Source: Nannochloropsis salina CCMP1776
Lineage: Eukaryota > Sar > Eustigmatophyceae > Eustigmatales > Monodopsidaceae
Reading direction: 5' to 3'
DNA length: 61,717 bases
Assembly (NCBI GenBank): GCA_004565275.1
Contig: SDOX01000122.1
Span: 1,033,665-1,095,381, forward strand
Part shown: positions 20,816 through 32,031 of the stretch, piece by piece
Numbering within the stretch: position 1 is the stretch's first letter
How the letters are laid out: each line of letters opens with the position of its first letter
Position numbers and translations under genes: made by a program
The notes under the pieces: model-generated
What the model saw: only the letters and a program-made list of their open reading frames with translations
Told to the model about the DNA's origin: nothing
Database searches by the model: none

Positions 20816-22968
20816 CTAACTAATCCGGGTCTTCGGCCAGCGTGACTTTTCTGCGTCCCTCCTTTTCTTCTTCATTTCCTTCTCTTCCTTCTTCCGCTTT
20901 GCCTCCGGAGTCGACCGTGCGAGTGCCTCTTCTTCCTTCCGTTGTTTTTCTCTTCTTTTCCACTCCCTCTCTTGCTGATGCGCCACCTGCAAGGCTCTCA
21001 ATTTCTTGGCTTCAATCTCCGCCCGGACCTCCTTGCTCCTCCTGCGCGCCGCCTCCGACAACATCACTCCCCCTCCCGCCACATGATCGAGCAGGTCAAA
21101 CACCAACTGGAGCAAGGGTAAGAGGTGTGCTTTCACCCCCGTGGCCGTGGTGGGGAGAAGGAAGCGGGCCCGTAAAATGACAGGAGGGAGGTAGGGATGC
21201 CCACTACCGGCGAGGATGAGGGAGGGAGGAAGAGGAAGGGAGGGAGGGAGGGAGGGAAAGAGGGCGACTCAGGCTGAGCAAGGGCTAGATAGATGGACAG
21301 GAATGGATCGACGGCCGTGGCGGGGGACATTTCCTCTGCATGCAAACATAGAATTCCTCTTGAGGACATAATAGCTTCCCTTCCTCCCTCCCTCCCTCCC
21401 TCCCTCCCATTTCTTCCTTCCTCCCTCCCTCCCTATTTCCTTTCCGTCCGCCCTCCCTCTCTTCCTCTCTCCCGTTCCATTTCCCTCCCTCCCTCCCTCC
21501 CTCCCTCCCTCCCTCACCCCACAGGTGTGCTGTTTTGATCACTGATATGGATGTGGTCGAAGAAGTGCTTGTGCTCGTTCAGGCGCCGAGCGAGGCGGGG
21601 AGGGAGGGCGAGGGGCACCGGGGCCGCATTATCGGCATAGACGACGAAATGGGCCGTGTCCAGGTCGGGGAGGAGGACAGGGAGGAGGAGGAGGGAGGTG
21701 TGATGGAGGAGGTCAGGGGTGAGGAGGTGGAGGGAACGGTGGTGGCGGCGCCGGGAGAGGGCGAGGATGATGGGGGGCACGTCCTCCGGGCTCAAGCCTG
21801 CTTCCAAGGTGACGCTGTCCTGGGAGGGAGGGAGGGAGGGAGGGAGGGAGGGAAGGACGGGGAGTATGGTTGAGGGAGAGGGATGAAAAACACTTTTTCA
21901 TTGCACGACTCCCTCGTCATATGTATGGAGCAACTCCTTTCTTTCTTTCTTCCCTCCCTCCCTCCCTCCCTCCCTCCTTCCCTCCCTCCCTCCCTCCCTC
22001 TTACCTCCCCCGGCAAGACACGCGCCCGCAGCACGTGCAGAAGGTCTTGTCGAGGCTGTAAATCGACGGTAATAGCCATCCCTCGCGGTAGATGACGACG
22101 ACCCGAAGCCCAAAGTTGGAAGCAGGCGTTCGATTCCTGGGGGACAGGAAGGGAAAAAGGGCGGGAAGGAGGGCGGGAAGGAGGGCGGGAAGGAGGGCGG
22201 GAAGGAGGGCGGGAAGGAGAGCGGGAAGGAGGGCGGGGAGGAGGGCGGGAAGGAGGGCGGGAAGGAGAGCAGGTGTGAGAGACTTGTCCCGGAAAGCGGT
22301 AGCAGGACGATCGCATTCCGTCTGGGGACCAAAAGCGAGGATGGAAGCGAACGGGACTACCCATTGCGACACTGGCCGTTATCCTCTCCTTTCCAAAAAC
22401 ACATCACCGCGCAAGAATCATCCACCTCGTCCTGCTCGCCCCCGCCTTCCTTCTCCATCACCTACCTCCTCCCCTACCCCCGTACCCCGAGACCCGTCTC
22501 CACCCCTCCTCTCTTAACCCATTCCTCCCCTCCTCATCGAACCTTAAAGGCGACCAAGTCTTCCTCCTTCCCTGGGCTCCCCTCGGCAGGCTGGCTGCCC
22601 TCCCTCCCCACCTCCGAGCCCGGCCCCACGTAGGCAAATTGTTCCGACAACAGAGATGCACATTGCTCCAAAAACAGGGCCTTGATGCGTTCATTCTCCC
22701 GTCGACCCCATCGGAAACGCAGCAGGAAGCACAGCAATATTTGAAGCATGCAGATCTCGTACATGGAAATGCGACTGACACGGGGGGGAAGACCCAGCCA
22801 GGAAAAAGTGGCAAAAGGACGGGCTGGGGGATCGGGCGTCAAAAATTCGTCCTCCAAGTCATCATCTGTGATGCCATGAGCGGCTGCAGTCATGCATTGG
22901 ATCCCGATCGCACCCAAAAAGAGAAGGAGTAATGTTCGTAATGGGGGAGGGGAGGCTGCTGTCGGCAT
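20816..22968 (-). CDS. CCDC47: CCDC47 homologue, ER membrane PAT complex subunit
   Basis: ATG at 22968-22966 begins a signal peptide (LRTLLLLFLGAIGIQCMTAA) followed by an acidic segment (DDDLEDEFLTPD), as in CCDC47. Exon 22968-22543 contains the membrane helix (YEICMLQILLCFLLRF) and ASLLSEQFAYVG. Exon 22136-22005 gives ACFQLWASGRRHLPRGM and PRQDLLHVLRARVLP, matching the human LWCSGR...RQDLLNVL segment. Exon 21819-21518 gives LDTAHFVVYADN...DHIHISDQ. A short exon near 21376-21310 (YYVLKRNSMFACRGNVP) and a last exon ending at 20816 (LLPLLQLVFDLLDHVAGG, then a Lys/Arg/Glu-rich coiled coil ending EKSRWPKTRIS) complete it. CCDC47 with Asterix/PAT10 forms the PAT complex that shields polar transmembrane helices during insertion at Sec61. 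Borders of the last two exons are approximate. Confidence 0.85.
22159..22270. repeat. 12-bp minisatellite, about nine copies
   Basis: Unit GGGCGGGAAGGA on the plus strand, with a few AGAGC and GGGGAG variants. It lies in the CCDC47 intron between 22542 and 22137, just upstream of its 3' splice site, so on the sense strand it is pyrimidine-rich (TCCTTCCCGCCC). It differs from the 4-base repeat seen elsewhere. Confidence 0.9.
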
Positions 22969-23580
22969 GTCCACCCCCGGTAATGCCTGACTTCCAACCA
23001 GGCGCCGCTCCTTCCGACGCGCTTGCCAAGCCTTGATGCAGCACCTGTGCAACACATGTGAATTGCCCGTGTGAATGGCGCGGTCTAAAAGTACAATACA
23101 TAGTTTTGTGTCCAACCACGCTTGGAAAGAAAGAACATAGCACCTTCGCCATCGCCTCCTCCTGTCTTTCCGATCACGCTTTATGGCACGAAAGATTAAA
23201 AACATTAGTAGTAAGGCATGCTTGGGGCATGGGACGTGAAGCATAGGTGCATGTGCCTTTCTTTCGAAAAAGCCACCCACATTTGTGTTTTTTGGTGGCT
23301 GAAGCTTGTTGCTGCCTCGCGATCATTTCCTCTGTGCATGAATGATATCGCCCTCCCCCTGCCTTGACCCCTTTCCCCCCTCCAACGTCTCTCTCTCTTT
23401 CAAGTCCCCCATGTGCCCCTGTAGTGCTTGTATAGCGTGTCGTACTTCCCCTCAATCCCCTCTTTTCGCAGAGTGGTTTGCTTTTTTCTGTTCTAGCTTC
23501 CTACCTTCACGATAACCCTCCGCTCGCTATGCTCCCCCTCCTCCACTCCCTCCTCCATACGCCAGCCCTCCGGTTTCAGG
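22969..23580. promoter_or_regulatory. Divergent intergenic region, CCDC47 and pinin
   Basis: About 610 bases between the two start codons. The right half is pyrimidine-rich, typical of a 5' leader before the pinin ATG. No other gene is seen. Confidence 0.4.
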
Positions 23581-24903
23581 ATGTCAACAGCCGAAGATCC
23601 CTCCTCCACAGTAGCCTCGCTGCAAGCCAAGTTGGGAGAGATTCATAAAGAGCGCCAAGCCCTGGAAAAGAAACTGGGCGGAGGCCTCGGGCCTTCCGCG
23701 CGGGGGCCACGAAGACCCCCCGGAGGTCACGAGCATGGAGATGGCGTCGGAGTGGCGTCGCGGGGCAATGCATTTGGTGCACAGGGCCATCCCAGGGCCG
23801 GTCAGCGCGATGGAGGACTGTCAGCGCGTGTCGGGGAGAAAAGAGGGCGTTTGGCCTCTGCAGTGGCTGTTCCTGGCGAGGAAGGGAAGAAGGGGGAGGA
23901 GGAAGGAGGGGGGGACGATGGGGAGGGGGACGATGGGGAGGGAAGGGGGGCAGGCAGGGCACAAAAGCTGGCGCGCGGGGAAGGTAACACTCAGAGGAGG
24001 GTGGGACGGAGCTCTGTGGTCGTCTTGCCCCAGGCGGACGCGGCCCCACGCGCCGCCCTCCGCACCCGGCGTTCCGAAGTATACGAAGCCACAGAACTCC
24101 CAGAGGCCGAGAAGGGGGAAGTGAAGGAAATTTACAAGACGGACGAGGTGCAGAAGAGGGATCGGCGCATGTTTGGTGCCTTGATGGGTCATTTGGGGGC
24201 GGCCCAAGCCAGGTTGCGGCAAGACACGGGGGCTTCAGGGATTTTGAAGAAACAACGCGAGGTCTTGACGAACGTGAGCGAAAAAGACCGAGAAATGGCC
24301 GAGAAAAGGAGGGCTCAGAAAGCGGAGGAGCAGGCGGCGGCACGGCGGGGGGAAGGAAAGGAACGGGCGTGGTTGGAAGTGCGGCAGAAAACGGTGGAGA
24401 AGGAATTGGACTGTGCCCGTTATCGGGACTATTGGCGGGCTTTTTCGGGGTTTATTTTAACGGACACGGAACCCCGGCTGTTCTATGTGCCAGCCCGGAT
24501 GACAGAGGCTTTGGAGAAGCTCGTGGAAAAAACGCGGGGAGAAATGGAGGCGAAGGTCGGGCGCAAGGAGGAGGAGAAGGACGAGTCTGTCCGCGAGCTC
24601 GAGAGGGCGTTTCGAGAAAAGTGGGGGCAAGCGGAGAAAGTGGGGGAAGAAAGGGCAGGAGGGGAGGTGGATGGCTCGGGGGGGCTGGGGGGAGAGGGGG
24701 AGGGGGAGGGGGAAAGGGAAGGCGCGGGGGAGGGGGAAAGGGAAGGCGCGGGGGAGGGAGCGGCGGAGGGAGGAGCCGAGGGCACAGCGCCGGCTGCGAG
24801 CTCGTCTACGGATGAGGAGAGAGAGGAAGAGAGGGGAGGAAACGGGGAGGAGGCGGAGGAGGAAAGGGAGGGCGTGGCGGCGGCAAACGAGGGGGCAGCG
24901 TAG
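23581..24903 (+). CDS. PNN: Pinin-like splicing-associated protein
   Basis: Single exon, 440 residues. An N-terminal coiled coil (STVASLQAKLGEIHKERQAL, EKKL) resembles the pinin N-terminus. The pinin/SDK/MemA domain then begins at RDRRMFGALMGHLGAAQARL and ends with the characteristic RYRDYWRAFSGFILTDTEPR, LFYVPARM (human: HLFYIPGRM). The rest is Glu/Arg-rich low complexity. Pinin is an exon-junction-complex-associated nuclear protein that acts with SRm160/RNPS1 in splicing; the acidic, charged tail is usual. The G-rich sense strand in the tail (24660-24770) encodes GEGEGEREGAGE-type repeats and is probably genuinely exonic because the frame stays open and charged. Divergent from CCDC47. Confidence 0.85.
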   Translation: MSTAEDPSSTVASLQAKLGEIHKERQALEKKLGGGLGPSARGPRRPPGGHEHGDGVGVASRGNAFGAQGHPRAGQRDGGLSARVGEKRGRLASAVAVPGEEGKKGEEEGGGDDGEGDDGEGRGAGRAQKLARGEGNTQRRVGRSSVVVLPQADAAPRAALRTRRSEVYEATELPEAEKGEVKEIYKTDEVQKRDRRMFGALMGHLGAAQARLRQDTGASGILKKQREVLTNVSEKDREMAEKRRAQKAEEQAAARRGEGKERAWLEVRQKTVEKELDCARYRDYWRAFSGFILTDTEPRLFYVPARMTEALEKLVEKTRGEMEAKVGRKEEEKDESVRELERAFREKWGQAEKVGEERAGGEVDGSGGLGGEGEGEGEREGAGEGEREGAGEGAAEGGAEGTAPAASSSTDEEREEERGGNGEEAEEEREGVAAANEGAA

Positions 24904-25666
24904 GTGTAAGGGAGGCGGCGGCTTCTTGCTTCCTCCGGTGCATGCCGCCTCCGGGCTTTATGAAAGCCTGGAGAGAAGGCCGTGGCCGAGCAATTTTTAA
25001 TTTCGTTGGCGACCGTTTCTGAAAGAAAACATCAAACGGAAAGGACGAACTGAGACCGGGGCATCCGAGTGAAAGGAAAGGGAAGGGCCAGATACCCGGG
25101 CGTCGCATGGCGTTGGCTTTCCGTGGACCGGCGGGGTTTTTCTTTTTTGAAATTTTGAATTTTGAGTATCATTCGGCTCCCACTTTTCTCGATCCTGGTC
25201 GGCACAGGCCTGTCGCCCATGCACACTCCCTTCGAATGCACGTCCCCGATCTTCCACATTCATCAGTCTTTCTCTCCCCCGCCATCTCATCCCCGCACCT
25301 CCTCCTACCTCCTGCATCCCTTTCGCTCCATACCCTTCCTTCCCAACTCATCACTTTCTTCTTTCCTTGCATGCACGACGCTGTTTGCACGTTCCTCTTT
25401 TTGCATGCACCAAGCTTCTCCATGGTGGACACCACGCCTGCCAATGCCCTCTCACTCGTCACGTCGTTGACACAAAATCGACGTCGCAGCACCCCTCGCG
25501 GCGTCGCCCCACAACTCGCAATATTCTGTCCGGACATTCCACCGCTTGACCCTCCCTCCCTCCCTCCCTCCCTCCCTCCCTCCCTCCCTGTCGTCCTCGT
25601 CGCGGGGACCGTCACGCCCCACGGACAGCCTCCGGCCTCGCTTCCCGATCAATGCGATCGGCGAGC
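24904..25666. other. Intergenic spacer with CCCT tract
   Basis: Holds the 3' flanks of the convergent pinin and TENT4-like genes and a CCCT run at 25551-25588. Frames here are repeat artefacts or Ser/Pro/His-rich shadows; I see no gene. Confidence 0.4.
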
Positions 25667-27544
25667 TCACTGGCAAAATTCAATGATGACCCCCCTCTCC
25701 CCACCCATGGCGTTTTCCCTTCTCTGCTTAGGCCTATCCTGTCCTCGCTCCCGAGCCCGCTTCCGGGTATCCTGAAAGTCGCCATCGACCCCTCGAAAAC
25801 TTCCTTCCCGATCCTTCCTTCTCCGCTTCTGCGTGCTGCCCACGGCGGAGGGCGCGAGCGTTACCTTCTCCCCTCCCTGCTCCTCCTCCTTTCCGCCCTT
25901 CTTCTTGGGCGGGAAAATGGCTCGGGGCCCCGTCGGTCGCTTCTTCTTCTGTGCGGGCTCCTGATGGGTCCGAGGTAACGGGTGCGGTTGGCGTTGTTGT
26001 CCCTCCCTCCCTCCCTCCCTCCCTCCCTCCCTCCCTCCCTCCCTCCCTCCCTCCCTCCCTCCCTCCCTCCCTCCCTCCCGCCCTCCCCCTCTTCTTACCT
26101 CGTCCCACCACCGGGGTTGTGGTGCACATTGTGGTGGCGCCCGTGATGAGTGTGGAGGCGGTGCCGCTGGCGTCAGCTGCTGCCGTTGCCGCTCCCGGTC
26201 CACAGGGGTCGCCCGCCGGGACAAGGGTTCTCCCAGGCCTCTTTCTTTCTTCCTCTTTCCCTCCTTCAACAACCCCTCAGCTATCCCTTCCTCCTCCTCT
26301 TGCCCTCCGCCCCCATCCATCTCCTGCCTCCTCCTCTTCTTGTCTGCCCTCCTTCTCTTCCCTCCCTCCCTCCCTCCCTCCTCCCTCCCTCCTTCTTTTC
26401 CACCCTCTCTGCCCCTTTCTCGCGGTCCACTTCCACCGCGTTCGCGCCATTTTCCATCGCTTTTTTCCCATCCCACGCCGGCGCGGCGACGANNNNNNNN
26501 NNNNNNNNNNNNNNNNNNNNNNNNNNNNNNNNNNNNNNNNNNNNNNNNNNNNNNNNNNNNNNNNNNNNNNNNNNNNNNNNNNNNNNNNNNNNAGGGGAGG
26601 AGGAGAAAGACGGGGGCACCATGAGTGGCGGAAGGAGATGCTTGACATGTCAAGAGTTAGGCAGGCCACAGCCCTCCTTCCCACCCTCCTTCCCTCCCTC
26701 TGTCCCTCCCTTTGTCCCTCCCTCCCTCCCTCCCTCTGTCCCTCCCTCCTGACCAGGAGGACAGCCCCCGCGTCGTCCCTGCTCCCCGTGTAGTGATGCT
26801 TCAGGAAGCGCGCGAGAAGGAGGTAGAGTTTGTAACTGCCGAGTCCGCCCTCGAAAGGCTTATCCATTCTTCCCTGGTGCAGGAGGACCTGAGGGAGGGC
26901 GGGAGGGAGGGAGGGAGGGAGGGAGGGAGAGAAGGAGGATGCGGAGGGGGTGACGTGTCGCGACGAGAACACACGACCGTCCAGAAGGAGAATGAAGAGG
27001 AGCGGATGCTCATGCTCCCAGCTCCGATGAGCTTCCACATCCATCACAACACCGCTCCCGTTTTCTCTTCCACCCCCAGGGAAGACCCACCTTAAGCAGG
27101 ATCGCCACAGGCGCGAAGCAGGGGTGGAAGGTGCAGAGGCGCTGGAGGAGGGCGACGGCCGCGTGGTCGGGGGGGGAGACGCGGATGTCTACTTCCACCT
27201 GAGGGAGGGAGGGAGGGAGGACGGAAAGAAGGGAGGGAGGGAGAGGGAGGGAGGGAGGGAGGAAGGGAGGGAGGGAGGGAGGAAGGGAGGGAGGGAGGGA
27301 GGGAGCAAGATCGCACCTTGATCAGGTTGTTCAAGGCCTCCACCACCTTTATACGTGCACGTTGCTCCATCGGCGTCAAGGAAGCGTAGCGTTGGAAGGC
27401 TAGGAGCTCGTCATGGAGGGAGGGCGGAGGGGAGGAAGGGGGGGAGAAGGGAGGGAGGAAGGGGGGGAGGGGACGGGGGCGAGCCAGGGACATTCCTGGA
27501 GGAGGAGGGGTTCGGGGCCGAGGCGCTTGTCGATTTGACTCCAT
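25667..27544 (-). CDS. TRF4/TENT4-type nuclear poly(A) polymerase, incomplete in this assembly
   Basis: Exons 27544-27317, 27198-27091 and 26888-26754 are clear and all phase 0. They match the TRF4-5/PAPD5 family: LHDELLAFQRYASLTPMEQR, ARIKVVEALNNLIK; then VEVDIRVSPPDHAAVALLQR, with HPCFAPVAILLK; then GRMDKPFEGGLGSYKLYLLL, ARFLKHHYTG. The last piece matches the GGISSYSL segment of the central domain. These enzymes add short A tails to nuclear RNAs for exosome decay. The roughly 80 residues carrying the catalytic GS...DxD motif should lie between exons 1 and 2, but only 118 bases of GGGA repeat are present there. A 100-N gap (26493-26592) interrupts the gene downstream. A basic C-terminus (KKKRPTGPRAIFPPKKKGG ... 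RGVIIEFCQ) ending at 25667 probably belongs to it. Start ATG at 27544; 27610 is an in-frame alternative to check. Confidence 0.7.
26001..26079. repeat. (CCCT)n tract, about 79 bp
   Basis: One of the longest uninterrupted runs in the window. It lies in the damaged TENT4-like gene. On that gene's sense strand it reads GGGA, so here the purine strand is sense, the opposite of most introns in the window. Confidence 0.95.
26493..26592. other. Assembly gap of 100 N
   Basis: Exactly 100 N, the conventional placeholder for a gap of unknown size, inside the TENT4-like gene. Bases on both sides are low-complexity. Confidence 1.
27199..27316. repeat. GGGA repeat intron replacing an expected catalytic exon
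   Basis: The whole 118-base interval between exons 1 and 2 of the TENT4-like gene is GGGA repeat with AAGG interruptions. It functions formally as a GT-AG intron (GTGCGA...CTCAG on the minus strand), yet the family needs an exon here. Confidence 0.8.
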
Positions 27545-27625
27545 GGTGGGGGAGGTCCCGACGGTAGGGCTAAGGAGGGGGGAGGAAGGGAGGGAGGGAG
27601 TGGAATGCATGAACGTGGCAGTCCT

Positions 27626-28283
27626 CTACCTCTTCTTCCAAAATGTGCTGGCTACGTTGGGGACAATGCCTCCCGTTACCCGTGCAGGGCTAGTGATATT
27701 CTCCCTCCTTGTCTCCCTCGGCGTACCGGGCGTCAATGTTTTCAGGATGGCCACCCCCACCTTCTTTTCGCTCTTCTTTAGCCGCGTCACCCCCACGGGC
27801 ATCACGTCGAACAAATTCCCGCCTTTCTGGTGGCTTTTGGGCGCCAGGACAAAGCCCCCATCGCGCGATCGGTAGTCATTACTGAGCGTGTGGCCATTTC
27901 GGTCGCCCTGCTGGCGGGCACGACCTTTTCTTTTGGCCGTGGAACCCGGTGGGGGATAGTGCTGAGGTGGGGGGCGCCCTGTGTACTGGAATAGGAAAAT
28001 CAAACAACCATCAAAGGGAATATCCGTCCCAGGAGCAAGTGCTCGGGTGTACATTCAGCGCCATCACATTCGACAGGCAGGCCAAGCGTCGAAAATCCTG
28101 CCCGTCTTAGGAAGTTGTACCATGGCCCACAGGAAACATGGAAAAATATGAAACGGGGTTCCGAGATTTTTTTTTCAAAGGACGCACCTGTCTTTTGGTC
28201 AAGCCCTCGCCGCGGGCTTTGGGCGCAAAATAACGCCCTCCTTTACTGCGCCCCCCTTTTCGACCGCGTGGGGCTTTTCCCAT
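27626..28283 (-). CDS. Small basic protein of unknown function
   Basis: Exons 28283-28188 and 27985-27626, joined by an intron GTGCGTC...ATTCCAG in phase 0, give 151 residues. The N-terminus is Gly/Arg/Lys-rich (MGKAPRGRKGGRSKGGRYFA). The middle is basic (TAKRKGRARQQGDRNG) and the end is more ordered (GGFVLAPKSHQKGGNLFDVM, PVGVTRLKKSEKKVGVAIL). The charge suggests a nuclear or nucleolar, RNA- or DNA-binding protein, which is inference only. I do not recognise the family. It lies head-to-head with SMU1, with about 970 bases between starts. Confidence 0.55.
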
Positions 28284-29257
28284 GCCGAAGCGGGCTGTAT
28301 TTGATATGCGGTTAAAAATGGGCAGGGGGGGAGGTATGCCAGGAGGTAGAAGAGAGATAGCAGAATCAATAAAAGCCATCGCTATCTGCCATCAAAGCAC
28401 TTTCAAGTATCTATACAAGATGCTATTTCACTGGAGTTCGTCGCGGTATTGTGGTAGAGAAACCTCGCATTGAAGGCGGCTGTTGCGCCTGAGCATATCG
28501 CTGCCATGGAGTCGCCTCTCTTCAGCTCCATCTTTACCCTCCACCCTCTTCCAAACTATTCAAGAATCTATGACACGCCATCGCTCGTTCTCAGTCGAAA
28601 ATGACCACTCCTGATAGAAAGAAATCCGAAAATTGGCATGATTGTTGGCAAGGAGGGAGAACTGTCGTCGTGCTTAAAAACCAACAGACCTCAAGCACAG
28701 CGCAGAGAGGGCGGTGCTCGAGTCTCACTGCGCATGCCTCTTCATCTTCTCTCACAAGACGACGCCATCCCATAAACATATACTAGAGCGTCAAAGAGGA
28801 GAGTCGAGGAAGGCGTTTAGCTCTTCTTTGTCTGCCGTTGCATTTGGAAAGGCTGCATATGACTGGAAGCCGGACCTTTTGGCCCCAGCACTCTCACTAG
28901 GTAGGAAACGTCTTTCAAAAGCCAGACTCACCGCCAGACTCGCCAGACTCACCTTTTATGTTTATTGGAAGGGCCTTGTCGGGACAGATTAGTTCGTTGG
29001 AAGGGGGGGAAAGATATTACGACGAGCCCGCCGCCTGCATGACCTGTGTAGGACGGAGCAATCAAGCATTACATTCCCTTTCTTCTGGGGCTTCCCTGTT
29101 TCCATCCCGGACTGAACAATGCGGTTCACGGTGCTGTCCGGCCCTCGTTGCAGCGCTGCCTGGTCGACGCGCGCATGACCACCGCCCTTTCTACCCTAGT
29201 ACCTCATTGGCCCCTGCCTTGCCTTTTCCTCCACCAGGCTTGCCGACACCAAGCACG
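28284..29257. promoter_or_regulatory. Divergent region upstream of SMU1
   Basis: No conserved frame. A short imperfect direct repeat of CCAGACTC occurs three times at about 28921-28950. Presumably contains promoters for SMU1 and the small basic protein. Confidence 0.4.
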
Positions 29258-32031
29258 ATGAGTAGCCTGCCCACCTCCGCCGCCTCGGGCGTCTACGAAG
29301 TGGAGGCCTCGGACGTGATCAAACTCATCCTTCAATTTTGCAAGGAGAACAATTTGCACAGGACCCTCCACACCCTTCAGTCCGAATCCCAGGTGGCCAT
29401 GAACTCGGTGGACTCTATGGAGAATTTTCTCAGCGACGTGAACCAAGGGAGATGGGACAGTGTTTTGCCTCAAGCAGCGGGGCTCCAACTACCCCAAGAC
29501 AAACTGCTGGCGCTCTATGAGCAGGTGCGTGGTTGGGGTGAGCGGCACGCAGGGAGGGTAACCCGAACGGAAGGAAACTTTTGCGGCTTGTTTTTACCCT
29601 TTCTTTGTTCTTGCCCAGGAAGGTATCCATAGCAAGGGCTCGACCGTAAGCATCTAGTCGAAAGTGCCACACGGCCCATATCCAGGCCGTGACCCGTCGC
29701 TCCGGGTAGCCTTTTTCTTCTCGTCCTGAACAAGCTTCCTGATGTCTGGCTATCGATCCATTCCCCCCACTTTCCGGGCTGTTTTGCTCCCACAGGTCTG
29801 TCTCGAACTCATCGAAATGCGTGAAACGGAACTGGCCCGGGAAATGTTGCGAACGACAGAGCCGTTGCAGCTTTTAAAAACTCAAGACCCGGACCGTTAC
29901 TTCCGGTTGGAAACATTTTTGAACCGCAAGATCCACGACGCGCAGGAGCTGTATGCCTACGGCCTCAACAAGGAACGGAGACGGCAGGAGATCGCCGACA
30001 GCCTCGCCGTCGAAGTCTCCGTCGTTCCCCCTTCCCGCCTTCTTGCCCTCTTGCAGCAGGCCTTAAGGTTTCAGCAACTTCAAGGAAACCTGCCCAAGGA
30101 CCGGCGTTACGATCTTTTTCGAGGCAGCGCCCGCTCTGCGGGGAAGGATGAGGCGGAACGGCCCCCTAAGAAGCAGGTGCTCACATGCCTTTTTTCCAGC
30201 CCCTGTGGAAGATACCCGGACCTTTTGGACTTTTTCTGGAAAACCCCGTCATGGGTACCCTTGCCGCGCCCCCTTCCCCGAAGCTCATGCATTCTGCGCT
30301 TCCCTTTTCTCTTTGTCCCTCTCCCCCCCCCCCTCCCTTTCCCCCCCCCCAATTGTATTTCTTTACAGGCGGGACAAATCAAATTTGGCTCCAAAACCCA
30401 CCCGGAGTGCGCGCGTTTCTCCCCTGATGGCTTGCAGCTCGTCACGGGCTCTTTGGATGGCTTTGTGGAAGTGTGGGACCCGGACACCTGCCGGCTTCGG
30501 AAGGACCTGCCCTACCAAGCCCGGGAAGAATTGATGATGCACGACGCGGCGGTCTTGGCCCTGGCGTTTTCCAGGGACGGAGAGATGCTGGCGACGGGGG
30601 ACACGGACGGGGCTGTCAAGGTACCCGGAGGGAAGCAGGGGGGCCGTTTGGGCGGGGAAGGGGATAGGGGGGGGCCGAGGTGGCGAGAGAACAGGTCTCT
30701 GGTGTCAATCGAGGAAATTAGAACAGGCACGGGGGGCGGCATGAATCGTCCTCTCTCCCTCCCTTTCTCCCTCCCTCCTTCCCTCCTTCCCTCCTTCCCT
30801 CCCTCCTTCCCACCTTCCCTCCTTCCCTCCCCTTCTCCCCCCCTTGTCTCTTCCGCTGCCCGCAGGTATGGAAGCTGAGCAGTGGGAAGTGCCTCCGCCA
30901 CCTTCCCCACGCCCACAGCAAAGGTATTACCTCCCTGGCGTTTTCCCGAGACTCCTTGCAGCTGGCGACGGCTTCGTTCGACGGAACCGCGCGCTTGCAC
31001 GGGGTCAAGGCAGGGAGGGTTTTGAAGGTGAGAGTTTCAAGGCCGCAAACTAGATTTGTTTTTTCCCTTTCGTTGTCTCTGCGGGGAGGGAGGGGGGGGA
31101 GAAGGAGGGGGGGGCGTTGATGACAAGACCGTGGGCGCCTGTCCTTGGGGGGCCTACCGCGAAGAGAAGGGAGGCACAATGCAACGCATTCTTGTTACGT
31201 GTCGGGATAGAAAATGACAGAGAGTTACGCCGGGACAAAGCGAGGCGTACCATGCCATGTGCTGGACGCCAATGCCGATGTTTTGCCCCTATTCACGGCC
31301 CCTCTGTCTCCTGGAGTGGCCTCCGTGCCGCGTCTTGCTGCCGAAGCTCCTGGCCTGGAGGACACGATGGAGCAGCCGTTCCACTGAAGATGTTTTCAGT
31401 TTTCTTTTTGCTCTTTCATTTTCCTCCTTATGAGAATTTGACTGAACCTTTTTTCGCTTTCCGTTTCGCTCCCTCCTTTTCCTCCTCATGGGAAAACCTT
31501 TCCCCCCCGCTCCAGGAATTCCGGGGCCACACCTCCTTTGTGAACTGCGTCTGTTTCACCCAAGACGGGAGCCGCCTCTTGACTGGCAGCAGCGACGGCA
31601 CGGTCAAAGTATGGGACGCGCGGAGCAGCGAATGCCTCCACACCTTCCGACCGGGGGTGGAGTCCGCGGCCGATCTGGAGGCCATGGTGCATACGGTCCT
31701 GCCCTTGCCAGGGGGAGCTGACTTGTTTTTTATCGCCAACCGAACCTCCACGGCCTATGTCACGACGGTACAGGGGCAGGTGGTGAAAAGGATGTCGAGC
31801 GGGAAGAAAGTAGGGGGGGATTTCGCCGCGGCCGCCCTGAGTCCCAAGGGTACTTTTGCGCATTGTGCGGGGGAGGACGGGGTAGTGTATTCTTTTCAGC
31901 TGAGCAAAGGGGATTTGGAAAGCTTTGTGAAGGTGGGGGAGAAGGAAGTGATCGGGGTGGCCCACCACCCGCACCGGAATCTTGTGGTGACGTTTGGGGA
32001 CGAAGGCGTGCTCAAGGTGTGGAGGGCGTGA
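29258..32031 (+). CDS. SMU1: SMU1 spliceosomal WD40 protein
   Basis: Five exons: 29258-29524, 29796-30176, 30369-30620, 30866-31027 and 31516-32031, all phase 0 with GT-AG borders, giving 525 residues (human SMU1 513). An N-terminal LisH/CTLH region (ASDVIKLILQFCKENNLHRT, NQGRWDSVLPQAAGLQLPQD) is followed by CLELIEMRETELAREML and VSVVPPSRLLALLQQALRFQ. The WD40 propeller starts with QIKFGSKTHPECARFSPDG, LVTGSLDGFVEVWD. Further blades are seen in TKLATGDTDGAVKVW-type joins across introns 3 and 4, in SRLLTGSSDGTVKVWDARSS, and in the final HHPHRNLVVTFGDEGVLKVW. SMU1 binds RED and acts in B-complex spliceosome activation. Introns 3 and 4 contain CCCT or G-rich runs. Nearly complete conservation along the length makes this one of the safest calls. 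Confidence 0.95.

Noticed and set aside
22159-22270. Regular 12-bp repeats considered as a CRISPR-like array
   Set aside because: Units are contiguous without spacers and the context is a eukaryotic intron; it is a minisatellite.
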